Assembly: GCA_036824005.1 (NCBI GenBank) | Contig: DAITBA010000001.1 | Span: 434,001-498,000 of the forward strand | DNA from: DAITBA01 sp036824005 | Lineage (GTDB): Bacteria > Pseudomonadota > Gammaproteobacteria > Burkholderiales > Rhodocyclaceae | Direction: 5' to 3' | Length of the DNA stretch: 64,000 nucleotides | The notes under the pieces: model-generated | The model's database searches: none | What the model saw: only the letters and a program-made list of their open reading frames with translations | What the model was told of the DNA's origin: nothing | Part shown: positions 9,513 through 17,814 of the stretch, one piece after another | Layout of the letters: every line of letters begins with the position of its first letter | Numbering within the stretch: the stretch's first letter is position 1 | Position numbers and translations under genes: made by a program

Positions 9513-10895
9513 TCAGCCCCGAATGACCTGAGTAAGCACATGAAGGTCGTGGTTGATGCCTGTATCTTTTAGCCGCATTTCGGAAATGGTGCGGCAGGCG
9601 TGGAGTACGGTCGTGTGGTCACGGCCGCCGAAGGCCTCGCCGATGGCGGGATAGCTGATCGGGGTCAGTTCCTTGGCCAACCACATTGCCACCTGGCGCG
9701 GACGTGCCACCGTGCGCGTGCGTTTCTTGGAGTACATGTCCGCAACCTTGATCTTGTAGTAGTCAGCCACGGTCTTCTGGATTGCGTCGATGGTGATCTG
9801 ACGATTGTGGGCGCCGAGGAGGTCCTTGAGCGCTTCTTTTGCCAATTCGAGGTCGATCTCGCGCCTGTGAAAGCGGGCAAAGGCCAACACCTTCTTCAAG
9901 GCGCCCTCCAATTCGCGCACGTTCGAGCGCAGATTCTTGGCGATCAGGAAGGCAACATCTTCGCTCAGATCGATAGCTTCGGCCTCGGCCTTCTTCTTCA
10001 GGATGGCGACCCGCATCTCCAGTTCCGGCGGTTCGATCTGGACCGTGAGGCCCCAATCGAAGCGGGATATCAGCCGGTCCTCCAGCCCTTGGATATCCTT
10101 CGGGTAGGTGTCGCAGGTGATGACTATCTGCTTGCGCGCCTCGGTCAGAGCATTGAATGCATGAAAGAATTCTTCCTGGGTCCGGTTCTTGTTGTTGAAG
10201 AACTGGATGTCGTCGATGAGAAGCAGGTCCAGGGAGCGGTAATAGCGCTTGAACACGTCGAAGGATTTCTGTTGGTAGGCGCGTACGACATCGGCGAAAT
10301 AGTCTTCGGCATGGATATAGCGTATGACCAGCTCGGGGTTTTCGCGGTAGACGGCGTTGCCAAGGGCGTGGACCAGATGGGTCTTGCCAAGGCCGACCCC
10401 GCCATAGACAAACAGCGGGTTGTAGGAAACCCCGGGATTGCGGGCAGCCTGGATCGCTGCCGCTCGGGCGAGCTCGTTGGCGCGACCGGTGACGAACGTG
10501 TCGAACGTGAAATCGGCGTTGAGCCGTGTCTTCTCGTAGGCGCTGTCGGCAGGGCTCGCCGTCGACTTGGCCGGCGGAACCGGTGGAACCACATGCAGCG
10601 CCGGCGACGTGCCGGGTCTGAGCCGGGGCGCGGGGTTATTGTCATCGCTGGTGTCCGGCAGTCCCAATGTGATCGACACGGGGCCACCGAAGTAATGACG
10701 ACCGAGTTCCTCGATGCGTGACATGTAGCGTTCCCGTACCCACTGCAGGATGAAACGGTTCGGGGCGATCAAGCGCAGGTCGCGATCCGAACCACCTTCG
10801 GACTCCAGGCGCAACTGCTTTATCCAGGTATTGAATTGCTGCGCCGGCAGCTCTTTCTCGAACTGGCTAAGACACGACGTCCAGAATTCGTTCAT
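9513..10895 (-). CDS. dnaA: Chromosomal replication initiator protein DnaA
   Basis: This encodes 460 residues. The N-terminal domain I begins MNEFWTSCLSQFEKELPAQQ, followed by a variable proline-rich linker (about 85-125). The AAA+ domain III begins FDTFVTGRANELARAAA, with Walker A GGVGLGKTHLVHALGN near residue 160 and Walker B LLLIDDIQFF near 220. Domain IV ends with the DNA-binding signature GGRDHTTVLHACRTI. I start it at the ATG at 10895, where homology begins, rather than at upstream in-frame starts whose translation is unlike DnaA. It initiates replication by binding the boxes noted on both sides of the gene. Confidence 0.96.
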   Translation of the reverse strand: MNEFWTSCLSQFEKELPAQQFNTWIKQLRLESEGGSDRDLRLIAPNRFILQWVRERYMSRIEELGRHYFGGPVSITLGLPDTSDDNNPAPRLRPGTSPALHVVPPVPPAKSTASPADSAYEKTRLNADFTFDTFVTGRANELARAAAIQAARNPGVSYNPLFVYGGVGLGKTHLVHALGNAVYRENPELVIRYIHAEDYFADVVRAYQQKSFDVFKRYYRSLDLLLIDDIQFFNNKNRTQEEFFHAFNALTEARKQIVITCDTYPKDIQGLEDRLISRFDWGLTVQIEPPELEMRVAILKKKAEAEAIDLSEDVAFLIAKNLRSNVRELEGALKKVLAFARFHRREIDLELAKEALKDLLGAHNRQITIDAIQKTVADYYKIKVADMYSKKRTRTVARPRQVAMWLAKELTPISYPAIGEAFGGRDHTTVLHACRTISEMRLKDTGINHDLHVLTQVIRG

Positions 10896-11056
10896 GACAT
10901 GTGGGATCAATGGCGACCACGCGCACGACAAGCGCCCTGCAACGCGCTCGTACGCTTCATGGTATTGATTTTTATAATATTTATTTGATGCTGTCGTACC
11001 ACATTGCTGCCGCCTGGGGGCAGACGACGGGCGAATTTTAGCGCGTTCCGGAAAAG

Positions 11057-11065
11057 TTATCCACA
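11057..11065 (+). promoter_or_regulatory. DnaA box (exact TTATCCACA)
   Basis: The 9-mer TTATCCACA is the strongest DnaA-box consensus. It lies 20 bases upstream of the -35 element of the rpmH promoter and between rpmH and dnaA, so it could act in origin function, in dnaA autoregulation or on rpmH. Confidence 0.75.
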
Positions 11066-11085
11066 GCCCGCATAAAAAACGCGGC

Positions 11086-11114
11086 TTGACAAGCAACAGG
11101 CGAAAAGCTGTAAT
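11086..11114 (+). promoter_or_regulatory. sigma-70-type promoter for rpmH-rnpA
   Basis: A perfect -35 TTGACA (11086-11091) is followed after exactly 17 bases by a -10 TGTAAT (11109-11114). The predicted start lies about 25 bases before the rpmH ATG. This is one of the clearest promoters in the window, as expected for a ribosomal protein gene. Confidence 0.75.
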
Positions 11115-11146
11115 CACACGCTTTTCCCATTCGCGGGCATAAGACG

Positions 11147-11281
11147 ATGAAACGCACCTTTCAGCCTTCGGTCGTGCGCAGAAAACGCACCCATGGATTT
11201 CTCGTTCGCATGCGCAGCCGCGGCGGACGGGCGGTGATCCGCGCCCGTCGTGCCAAGGGCAGGGCGCGGCTAGGCGTGTGA
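11147..11281 (+). CDS. rpmH: 50S ribosomal protein L34
   Basis: The product has 44 residues, the usual size of L34, and starts MKRTFQPSVVRRKRTHGF, then has RMRSRGGRAVIRARRAKGR. This highly basic pattern is diagnostic of the large-subunit protein that sits in 23S rRNA. The ATG at 11147 is 33 bases downstream of a strong promoter. The stop at 11281 is directly followed by rnpA, the conserved rpmH-rnpA coupling. Confidence 0.97.
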   Translation: MKRTFQPSVVRRKRTHGFLVRMRSRGGRAVIRARRAKGRARLGV

Positions 11282-11641
11282 TTGGTCGCGACAGGGGGTA
11301 GCGCTTACCGCTTTCGTGCGGCGCATCGGCTGAGCAAAACGGATGAATTTTCATCCGTTTTTGCTTTTCGGCGGTCGTTCAAGGGGATGTATTTCCAGCT
11401 TTCCTACCGCCCGAACAACGGCCGTGGCGCACGGCTTGGGTTGGTCGTGGCCCGGAAACTTGCCCGGCGGGCAGTGACGCGCAACCTGGTAAAGCGCCTC
11501 GCCCGCGAGGCATTTCGCCGTGCCTGGTTGTCGTTACCCAGTTGTGACGTGGTGTTACGGCTTGTGCGGCCGGTGGCCGCCGACGATCGCCCGGCGCTGC
11601 ACCGGGATGTGGCTGCGTTGCTGGCAAGGCTGACGGGATGA
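11282..11641 (+). CDS. rnpA: Ribonuclease P protein component
   Basis: This encodes 119 residues, the protein cofactor of RNase P that helps the RNA enzyme mature tRNA 5' ends. Family marks are HRLSKTDEFSSVFAFRRSFKG, then ARLGLVVARKLARRAVTRNLVKRL, in which the RNR-like basic helix (AVTRNLVKRLARE) binds RNA. The start is inferred as TTG at 11282, directly abutting the rpmH stop; no ATG or GTG lies in frame before the conserved HRL motif. The end overlaps yidD by 4 bases (ATGA). Confidence 0.93.
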   Translation: MVATGGSAYRFRAAHRLSKTDEFSSVFAFRRSFKGMYFQLSYRPNNGRGARLGLVVARKLARRAVTRNLVKRLAREAFRRAWLSLPSCDVVLRLVRPVAADDRPALHRDVAALLARLTG

Positions 11642-11847
11642 AGTGGTTGCTTACTGGCGCGGTACGGGCCTATCGCTATGCGATCAGCCCACTGCTTGGA
11701 AGACGATGCCGGTTTTTTCCCACCTGCTCCGAATACGCGATCGAAGCGCTGGACAGGTATGGTGCAGCGAAGGGGACTTGGCTTGCGGCGAAGCGTGTGT
11801 GTCGCTGCCATCCCTGGCATCCGGGTGGATTTGATCCGCTGCCATAG
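11638..11847 (+). CDS. yidD: Membrane protein insertion efficiency factor YidD
   Basis: The product has 69 residues with the family pattern RAYRYAISPLLGRRCRFFPTCSEYAIEA, then KRVCRCHPWHPGGFDPLP. The conserved cysteines (CRF, TCSEY, CRCHP) are present. YidD assists YidC-dependent insertion of membrane proteins at the inner membrane. The gene lies in the invariant order rpmH-rnpA-yidD-yidC and its ATG overlaps the rnpA stop. Confidence 0.95.
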   Translation: MKWLLTGAVRAYRYAISPLLGRRCRFFPTCSEYAIEALDRYGAAKGTWLAAKRVCRCHPWHPGGFDPLP

Positions 11848-11878
11848 CCGGGCAGGACGCCGAAGAACAACATAGCTC

Positions 11879-13525
11879 ATGGACAACCAACGACTTATCC
11901 TATTGCTGATCTTCACGTTTTCGCTGGTCATGCTGTGGGATGCCTGGCAACGTCAGCATCAGCCTCAGCCGAGCGCAGAGCCGGCGAAGGCGCAACAGGC
12001 AGCGCCGACGCCGACCACGCCAACCCCGAGCGTGACGGCAGGGGTATCGTCCGTTCCGGGAGCCGCGCCGGCCACGACCCCGGTGTCGTCGCCGGGCGCG
12101 AAGGCGGTGGTCAAGACCGATCTCTTCGTGGCGGAAATCTCTGCTCAAGGCGGGGATCTGGTGCGATTGGAGCTGTCCCAGCACAAATCCACCGAGAGCA
12201 AGGATAGGGCTTTCGTTCTCTTCGACCCCGGGCAGGAACATATCTATCTGGCGCAATCGGGGCTCATCGGAGAGGGGCTGCCGACGCACAAGACGGCGTT
12301 CAAGCTCGATCCGGGGCCTCACGAACTTAAACCGGGCGAAGACAATCTCGTCCTGCGCCTGCAGGCCGAGCAGGCGGACGGTGCGACGGTTGCCAAGACC
12401 TATACGTTCCGCCGCGGCAGCTACCTGATCGATGTCGCCTACGAGGTCGCCAACAAGCGCCAGGCGCCGCTGGCCGCTCACGCCTACTACCAGCTGACCC
12501 GCGATGGCAAGGTGCCCGAGGCGGGACTGACGACTATCGCCACTTTCACCGGCCCGGCCGTCTATACCGACGAGGGCAAATTCCAGAAGGTGAATTTCAC
12601 CGACATCGAGAAAGGAAAGGCTAAGTTCGTCCAGAAAGCAAAAGACGGCTGGGTCGCCGTGGTCCAGCACTATTTCGTGGCGGGATGGTTGCCGCAGGGC
12701 AGGGACGAGCGCGAATTCTTCATGCGCAAGGTGGGGGAGAACCTGTACAGCGCCGGCGTCATCGTGCCTGTGGCGACAATCGCTCCTGGCGATACGGGCA
12801 AGTTCGGGCTGACCCTGTACGCCGGGCCGCAGGAGCAGGCGAAGCTGGAAAAAATCGCACCGGGGTTCGATCTGGTGGTGGACTACGGCTGGCTGACGGT
12901 GATTGCGGCGCCGCTGTTCTGGGTGCTGGAATGGCTGCACCGTCTCGTGGGCAACTGGGGCTGGGCCATCATTCTGCTTACGGTGATCATCAAGCTGTTG
13001 TTCTTCCCGCTCTCGGCGGCCAGTTACAAATCCATGGCGAAAATGCGCGTGATCACGCCGAGGCTCATGAAAATAAAGGAGCAGTACGGCAATGACCGGG
13101 CACGCATGAACCAGGAAATGATGGAACTGTACAAGAAGGAGAAGATCAATCCCCTCGGCGGCTGCCTGCCGATCCTGGTGCAGATTCCGGTCTTCATCGC
13201 TCTCTACTGGGTGCTGCTGGGCAGTGTGGAAGTGCGGCAGGCCCCCTGGATCGGCTGGATCACCGACTTGTCCTCGAAGGATCCGTATTACGTTCTGCCC
13301 ATCGTCATGGGCGTGACCATGCTGATCCAGACCAAGCTCAACCCGACGCCGCCGGACCCCATCCAGGCCAAGGTGATGATGATCATGCCCATCGTTTTCA
13401 CCGCCATGTTCCTGTTCTTCCCGGCGGGCCTCGTGTTGTACTGGGTGGTGAACAACATCCTGTCCATTGCCCAGCAGTGGCAGATCACCCGCATGATCGA
13501 GGGTGGAAAGCCTAAGACCACCTGA
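11879..13525 (+). CDS. yidC: Membrane protein insertase YidC
   Basis: This encodes 548 residues, typical of Gram-negative YidC. An N-terminal transmembrane segment (residues 5-20, LILLLIFTFSLVMLWDAW) is followed by an alanine/proline/threonine-rich linker and the large periplasmic domain. The conserved five-helix insertase core starts near residue 345, with the cytoplasmic helical hairpin SYKSMAKMRVITPRLMKIKE and NPLGGCLPILVQIPVFIALY. It inserts membrane proteins alone or with SecYEG, and the ATP synthase subunit c encoded later in this window is a classic client. Its end overlaps mnmE by 23 bases. Confidence 0.97.
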   Translation: MDNQRLILLLIFTFSLVMLWDAWQRQHQPQPSAEPAKAQQAAPTPTTPTPSVTAGVSSVPGAAPATTPVSSPGAKAVVKTDLFVAEISAQGGDLVRLELSQHKSTESKDRAFVLFDPGQEHIYLAQSGLIGEGLPTHKTAFKLDPGPHELKPGEDNLVLRLQAEQADGATVAKTYTFRRGSYLIDVAYEVANKRQAPLAAHAYYQLTRDGKVPEAGLTTIATFTGPAVYTDEGKFQKVNFTDIEKGKAKFVQKAKDGWVAVVQHYFVAGWLPQGRDEREFFMRKVGENLYSAGVIVPVATIAPGDTGKFGLTLYAGPQEQAKLEKIAPGFDLVVDYGWLTVIAAPLFWVLEWLHRLVGNWGWAIILLTVIIKLLFFPLSAASYKSMAKMRVITPRLMKIKEQYGNDRARMNQEMMELYKKEKINPLGGCLPILVQIPVFIALYWVLLGSVEVRQAPWIGWITDLSSKDPYYVLPIVMGVTMLIQTKLNPTPPDPIQAKVMMIMPIVFTAMFLFFPAGLVLYWVVNNILSIAQQWQITRMIEGGKPKTT

Positions 13526-14852
13526 CACGATCGCCGCCGTGGCGACGCCTCCGGGGCGCGGGGGCATTGGCGTGGTGAGGGTTTCGGGCAAGAACCTCGC
13601 CGGGCTGGCGACACGGATTCTGGGTCGGGTTCCCGAGCCGCGCCGGGCGCTCTACGGCGCCTTCCGCGACGGCGCCGGCGAGATCATCGATCAGGGCATT
13701 GCGCTGTTCTTCCCCTCTCCCCATTCCTACACCGGCGAGGATGTGCTGGAACTGCAGGGCCATGGCGGCCCGGTGGTGCTGCAACTCGTGCTTCAGCGCT
13801 GCCTGGAACTCGGGGCACGGCTGGCCCGTCCGGGCGAGTTTACCGAGCGCGCGTTTCTGAACGACAAGCTCGATCTGGCACAGGCGGAAAGCGTTGCCGA
13901 CTTGATCGAAGCATCCACCGCCGCTGCGGTGCGCGGTGCCATGCGCTCGCTCAGCGGCGCCTTCTCCGATGCGGTCCATGAGCTTGTGCGTGCCCTGATC
14001 GAGCTGCGTAGCCTTGTCGAAGCAACCCTGGATTTTCCCGAGGAAGAAGTCGACTTCCTGCGCGAGACCGATGCTGAACAGCGGTTGGCGGCGCTGACCG
14101 GCCTGTTGGACTGGATCGCCGCGCGGGCAAAACAGGGGAGTCTGCTGCGCAGCGGCTTGCAAGTGGTCCTGGCCGGTCGACCCAATGTCGGCAAATCCAG
14201 CCTGCTCAACCAGCTGGCCGGGCAGGAGCGGGCCATCGTCACCGAGATTCCCGGCACGACACGGGACGCGCTGCGCGAGGCAATCCAGATAGAGGGCATC
14301 CCGCTGCACATCATCGATACGGCCGGGCTACGGGAGACGGCCGACGCAGTCGAGCAACTCGGCATTGCCCGGAGCTGGACTGAAATCGGTCAGGCCGATG
14401 TCGTCATCCTGATGACGGATGCGCGCCAGGGCCTGACGGCCGAGGATCGCGCGATTGCCGCCGGGCTGCCGGGCTCGGCGGTACGGGTGATCGTGGCGAA
14501 CAAGATCGATCTCATCGGCGAACCGCCGGAACGGCAGGAGCACGACGGCGCCGTGAGGCTGGCCCTGTCGGCCAAAACAGGCGCGGGCGTGGACCTGCTG
14601 CAGCAGGAACTGCTGCGCATAGCCGGCTGGGCGCCAGCAACTGAGGGGCTGTTCAGTGCGCGGGAGCGTCACCTGCAGGCACTTGCCCGCGCCCGGGCGC
14701 ACTTGAGGGACGCGTCGGCGAAGCTCGGTCAAGCAGAACTGTTCGCCGAGGAACTGCGCTTGGCCCAGCATGCGCTGAACGAAATCACCGGCGAGTTTGG
14801 CGCCGATGAATTGCTCGGCGAGATCTTCGCCCGGTTCTGCATAGGAAAATAG
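13503..14852 (+). CDS. mnmE: tRNA modification GTPase MnmE (integration target at its 3' end)
   Basis: The protein has 449 residues. It has an N-terminal tetrahydrofolate-binding domain (TPPGRGGIGVVRVSGK), a helical domain, and an inserted Ras-like G domain with G1 GRPNVGKSSLLN near residue 220, G3 DTAGLRET and G4 NKID. The C-terminal catalytic FCIGK motif is intact. With MnmG it modifies wobble uridines in tRNA. The start is GTG at 13503 inside the yidC end. The codons for F-C-I-G contain the 12-bp sequence TTCTGCATAGGA, repeated 23.8 kb downstream, so the last lysine codon and stop are probably supplied by the integrated element. Confidence 0.96.
   Translation: MESLRPPDTIAAVATPPGRGGIGVVRVSGKNLAGLATRILGRVPEPRRALYGAFRDGAGEIIDQGIALFFPSPHSYTGEDVLELQGHGGPVVLQLVLQRCLELGARLARPGEFTERAFLNDKLDLAQAESVADLIEASTAAAVRGAMRSLSGAFSDAVHELVRALIELRSLVEATLDFPEEEVDFLRETDAEQRLAALTGLLDWIAARAKQGSLLRSGLQVVLAGRPNVGKSSLLNQLAGQERAIVTEIPGTTRDALREAIQIEGIPLHIIDTAGLRETADAVEQLGIARSWTEIGQADVVILMTDARQGLTAEDRAIAAGLPGSAVRVIVANKIDLIGEPPERQEHDGAVRLALSAKTGAGVDLLQQELLRIAGWAPATEGLFSARERHLQALARARAHLRDASAKLGQAELFAEELRLAQHALNEITGEFGADELLGEIFARFCIGK
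14835..14846 (+). repeat. Left 12-bp direct repeat, candidate attL core
   Basis: TTCTGCATAGGA lies within the F-C-I-G codons of mnmE and is repeated exactly at 38689-38700. The mnmE/trmE 3' end is an established attachment site for SGI1-type islands, where the core covers the same codons. The tyrosine integrase gene starts about 350 bases inward. Confidence 0.72.
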
Positions 14853-14899
14853 CGAGCTATCCGGCATAGTCCGAAGCCTTCCGCGAAACACCCTCTAAG

Positions 14900-14921
14900 C
14901 CCGCGTAACTGCGGGTTTTTT
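14900..14921 (+). terminator. Rho-independent terminator after mnmE
   Basis: The stem is CCCGC (14900-14904) and GCGGG (14911-14915) with a 6-base loop, followed by six T residues (14916-14921). It lies 48 bases after the mnmE stop, inside the predicted left end of the element, so the element appears to insulate itself from mnmE transcription. Confidence 0.75.
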
Positions 14922-14965
14922 GTTCCGTCATAGGCTTGCATGTTCCGCGTTAATCCGCATAGAAT

Positions 14966-15177
14966 TGTGCCCATGATTGTGCCCATGGTGGGTTAGTCGA
15001 TTGCGTAATGGGCACAAAAGCTGTGCCCAACTGCCGGCCTGCCTGGCGGCGAAATCCGGTTTTCATGGGCACAAATGGCGGGCGCGACGTGGCGAAGGCT
15101 GGCACCAGACAAGGCTTTTCGGCGGCTGTGCCCATGACTGGCTACTGTGCCCAAGGCGACCCCCGCTGATGGGCACA
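14966..15177. repeat. Eight TGTGCCCA octamers, candidate integrase/Xis arm-type sites (left)
   Basis: Forward copies start at 14966, 14978, 15022, 15127 and 15146; inverted copies (TGGGCACA) start at 15009, 15066 and 15170. The first two form a 22-bp unit (14966-14987) that recurs with one mismatch at 38609-38630. Chance would give far fewer than one copy in 212 bases. The position between the att core and the integrase gene fits arm-type sites for a tyrosine recombinase or its directionality factor. Confidence 0.68.
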
Positions 15178-15199
15178 AGGGAACCGAAAGGGCGGAATC

Positions 15200-16513
15200 A
15201 TGGCGCTGACCGATACCAAGCTGCGGAATCTGAAACCCGGCGACAAGCAGCAGGCCGACGGGGGCGGGCTGTTTGTGGAAGTCATGCCCGGCGGTGCGAA
15301 GGTATGGCGGCTGCGCTACCGCCTGGCGGGCAAACAGGAAAAGGTGACGCTGGGTGAGTACCCGACCTATACGCTGGCCGAAGCGCGGACATGGCGGGAC
15401 GATTGCAAGGCGCTGGCCGGGCGCGGCCTGTCGCCGATGGCTTTAAAGCGCGGCGATCCGATCCCCGAAGAGGCCGCCCCCGCCGTCAAGGAAATGGCCC
15501 AAGCCTTCATCCGTAACTGGTGCATGAAGGCTGTCGAGAAGGTGAGGGCGAAGGAAGCCGAAGCGAAGGCCGGCGACACCGTGGAAGCCTTTGCCCGGCG
15601 CTGGTATGCGGAAATCGCCGAGCCAGCGAAGAGCAACCCGCGCAACGTCAAGCGCATCCTGGAAAAGGACGTGATCCCGGCCATTGGCGCGAAGCAAGTC
15701 GCCGACGTGACCGTGACCGACATCCTGGCGATTACCGACAAGATCAAGAATCGCGGGGCCGATCAAATGGCGCTGCAAACCCGCAACGTGCTGAAACGCC
15801 TTTTCGCCTATGCGATTGCGCGGGAGAAAACGACATTCAACCCGGCGGCGGCAGTCGAAGCGAAATTCATTGCCAGTGCCAGAAGCCGCGACGTGGCCCT
15901 GACACCGGAGGAAGTCGGGCGGCTGTTGCGGGCGATCTACCAATCGTCCATGAAGCGGGCGCACAAGCTGGCGCTGCACCTGCTGATCCTGTGCATGGTG
16001 CGGAAATCGGAACTAATCGAAGCCCGATGGGAAGAGCTTGACCTAGAACATGCCGAATGGGCGATCCCCGGCGAGCGCATGAAGAAGGACAAGCCGCACC
16101 TTGTCCCGCTGTCCCGGCAAGCGGTGGCGATGTTCGAGGAATTGAAGGGGCTGGCGAGCGGTTCCGAATGGGTATTCCCGAGCCGTGGCGACCTGCATCA
16201 ACCGATTGCGAAAAGCACCCTTAACGTGGCCGTGCGCGCGCTGGAAATCGACGTGCGGGATTTCGTGATTCACGATTTCCGGCGCACGGCTTCAACGCAT
16301 TTGCATGAAGCTGGCTTCAATTCCGATTGGATCGAGAAGGCGCTAGCCCACGAAACCAAGGGCATCCGGGGCGTCTATAACCGGGCGCAGTACGCCGACC
16401 AACGGCGGGAAATGCTGCAATGGTGGGCCGATTTCGTGGATAGCCAGATTCAGGACAGACGCGGCAAGGTAATCATTGGGCCTTTCGGGAAGGCTTACCA
16501 GCCGGCCGCATAA
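15200..16513 (+). CDS. Tyrosine-type site-specific integrase
   Basis: This encodes 437 residues of the P4/prophage integrase type. It has an N-terminal DUF4102-like arm-binding domain (ADGGGLFVEVMPGGAKVWRLRY), a core-binding SAM-like domain (about 125-225) and a catalytic domain with Arg268 (VRKSELIEARW), a lysine in MKKDKPHLVPL, His358 and Arg361 (IHDFRRTASTHLHEAG), His384 (ALAHE) and the nucleophile Tyr393 (GVYNRAQY). All catalytic positions are present, so it looks active. It lies next to the left att core and reads inward, the usual place for the integrase of an element inserted at a gene's 3' end. Confidence 0.93.
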   Translation: MALTDTKLRNLKPGDKQQADGGGLFVEVMPGGAKVWRLRYRLAGKQEKVTLGEYPTYTLAEARTWRDDCKALAGRGLSPMALKRGDPIPEEAAPAVKEMAQAFIRNWCMKAVEKVRAKEAEAKAGDTVEAFARRWYAEIAEPAKSNPRNVKRILEKDVIPAIGAKQVADVTVTDILAITDKIKNRGADQMALQTRNVLKRLFAYAIAREKTTFNPAAAVEAKFIASARSRDVALTPEEVGRLLRAIYQSSMKRAHKLALHLLILCMVRKSELIEARWEELDLEHAEWAIPGERMKKDKPHLVPLSRQAVAMFEELKGLASGSEWVFPSRGDLHQPIAKSTLNVAVRALEIDVRDFVIHDFRRTASTHLHEAGFNSDWIEKALAHETKGIRGVYNRAQYADQRREMLQWWADFVDSQIQDRRGKVIIGPFGKAYQPAA

Positions 16514-16618
16514 TGGATTGCCGCGCCTAGCACTAGGCTGATTCCCAAGGGCGAAAACGGGGAACCCTTGCCCGGCTGGTGCGGCACCCAATTAAGGGCG
16601 AGCGTGAAGGGGTGCGAC

Positions 16619-17275
16619 ATGCCAACTAAGAAACCTCGGTATGCCGGGAATGGGGCTGGGAAAAAGCTCAGAGACTTCAGCAGCGAGCTTAGGGGCAAGC
16701 TCCGCGAATTCTACCCAGACAAGGAAGTCAAATATGACGATGTATGGGGTAATCCCGCTGACGATTTCGTCGAGCGTATCCTGGCCGAAGCACGGTGGGC
16801 AAAAGACGAATTGCATTGGCAAGGCTTTGAAGGCACGAAGGCTGAACTACGAGCTGAGCGAGATGATCTGCTTAAGCGCGTGACCGAACTAGAAGAAAGA
16901 CTGCGCAGTATTTCCCCAGACTTGGATCGACTACTCGGCATCAATGCCAATCCACTTGGCTGTGCAGACAAGCTCGCGGAATTCGCACCAAACATCGAGC
17001 AGGCGGGAGATGCGATTGGCAATCTGCCAAGAGTAAAAAGACCAGATGAAAGGCAGCATTGGGTGGCGGTACAGCTTGCAATTCACGTGTTGAACACACT
17101 CAAGGAGTACGGCATCAAGCCGGCGGCGACCGGGGATGCCTATTTCGGTTATACATCTGATGCCATTCGTATCCTGAAGTTGATCGGTGACGACATGAAT
17201 CTCATTCGGGACGAGCAGACTTGGCGAGACATTGTCATCGAAGCAAAGAACGCAGACCCATCTCTTCTTCGGTAG
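16619..17275 (+). CDS. Hypothetical protein with central coiled coil
   Basis: The product has 218 residues and is not assigned to a known family. Residues 75-105 (ELRAERDDLLKRVTELEERLRS) have a clear heptad pattern, suggesting a coiled coil. The rest is helical and charged, without signal peptide or membrane segment. The ATG at 16619 follows a purine-rich GAAGGGG at a suitable distance. It lies 105 bases after the integrase and reads the same way. The G+C content looks lower than in the chromosomal genes, in line with a mobile-element gene. Confidence 0.65.
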   Translation: MPTKKPRYAGNGAGKKLRDFSSELRGKLREFYPDKEVKYDDVWGNPADDFVERILAEARWAKDELHWQGFEGTKAELRAERDDLLKRVTELEERLRSISPDLDRLLGINANPLGCADKLAEFAPNIEQAGDAIGNLPRVKRPDERQHWVAVQLAIHVLNTLKEYGIKPAATGDAYFGYTSDAIRILKLIGDDMNLIRDEQTWRDIVIEAKNADPSLLR

Positions 17276-17400
17276 TAGGAAGCACCCGATAATCTGGGTG
17301 TATGCCACTACCGTGAATCTTCAAGCTGGGCTCCTATCATGCGAACCATGTGTTCCGGGCAACTCTGGGACGCTTCACCTTCGACAGGAGAAAGCGAAAC

Positions 17401-17637
17401 ATGGCCGCACAAATCCAAACTGCGCTAACCATACTTCGGCGCAAGCAGGTTGAAGCCCGCACTGGGCTTTCCCGTTCCAGCATCTATGCCCGACTGAGGC
17501 AAAACCCCAAGAGACCGGGAGACTATGACCCGACCTTCCCCAAGCCGATTTCTGTCGGCGCAAAAGCCGTCGGCTGGATCGAGGCGGAAATTGACGCATG
17601 GCTGACTGCCCAAGTTGAGAAAAGCCGCAAGGCTTGA
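17401..17637 (+). CDS. AlpA-family helix-turn-helix regulator
   Basis: This encodes 78 residues of the AlpA/excisionase-like MerR-superfamily fold. The segment ILRRKQVEARTGLSRSSIYARL (residues 11-32) is a winged-helix recognition region. FPKPISVGAKAVGWIEAEIDAWL (47-69) is the family signature, with the invariant W-x-E-x-E-I-x-x-W pattern. AlpA proteins of P4-like elements activate the integrase gene or act as excisionases. The start at 17401 is fixed by an AGGAGA ribosome site about 9 bases upstream. Confidence 0.88.
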   Translation: MAAQIQTALTILRRKQVEARTGLSRSSIYARLRQNPKRPGDYDPTFPKPISVGAKAVGWIEAEIDAWLTAQVEKSRKA

Positions 17638-17649
17638 AGTGGGCGAGTC

Positions 17650-17814
17650 ATGTCCAAAAACAACAAGGGGTGCGCCCCCACGCGGAACGGGACCCCAAAG
17701 ACTAGCGATAGCCGCAATCCTACCCCGAGAGCATCCTGCGTCAAAGCCGTGTTTGTGCGGCTTGCCCTGTTGGGAATGCTGCCGGTCAGGCCGGCGGAAG
17801 GGGAGCGGCGATGA
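17650..17814 (+). CDS. Small hypothetical protein
   Basis: A 54-residue reading frame starts 12 bases after the alpA-like gene and ends in a TGA overlapping the ATG of the next gene (ATGA), which suggests translational coupling. It is basic at the N-terminus (MSKNNKG), with a short hydrophobic run (AVFVRLALLGMLPV, about 33-46) and a charged tail. I do not recognise a family. The coupling is the main argument that it is real. Confidence 0.45.
   Translation: MSKNNKGCAPTRNGTPKTSDSRNPTPRASCVKAVFVRLALLGMLPVRPAEGERR

Larger units (their letters stand above)
10896..11146. other. dnaA-rpmH divergent intergenic region
   Basis: This 251-base region separates the divergent dnaA and rpmH genes. It contains an AT-rich tract (about 10964-10985) that is probably part of the dnaA promoter region, an exact DnaA box (11057-11065) and a clear forward promoter for rpmH (11086-11114). 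No additional gene was seen in it. Confidence 0.6.
14853..15199. other. Left end of the element: terminator and octamer-rich attachment region
   Basis: This 347-base non-coding stretch runs between mnmE and the integrase gene. It holds a Rho-independent terminator (14900-14921) and eight copies of the octamer TGTGCCCA in both orientations (14966-15177). Short reading frames here arise from the octamers and are not convincing genes. Confidence 0.7.

Noticed and set aside
14853..15199. A tRNA gene as integration target
   Set aside because: No cloverleaf or CCA end is visible near either boundary; the target is the mnmE 3' end.
17283..17300. Short stem CACCC / GGGTG before the AlpA-like gene
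   Set aside because: Five base pairs with no T run; too weak to call a terminator or operator.
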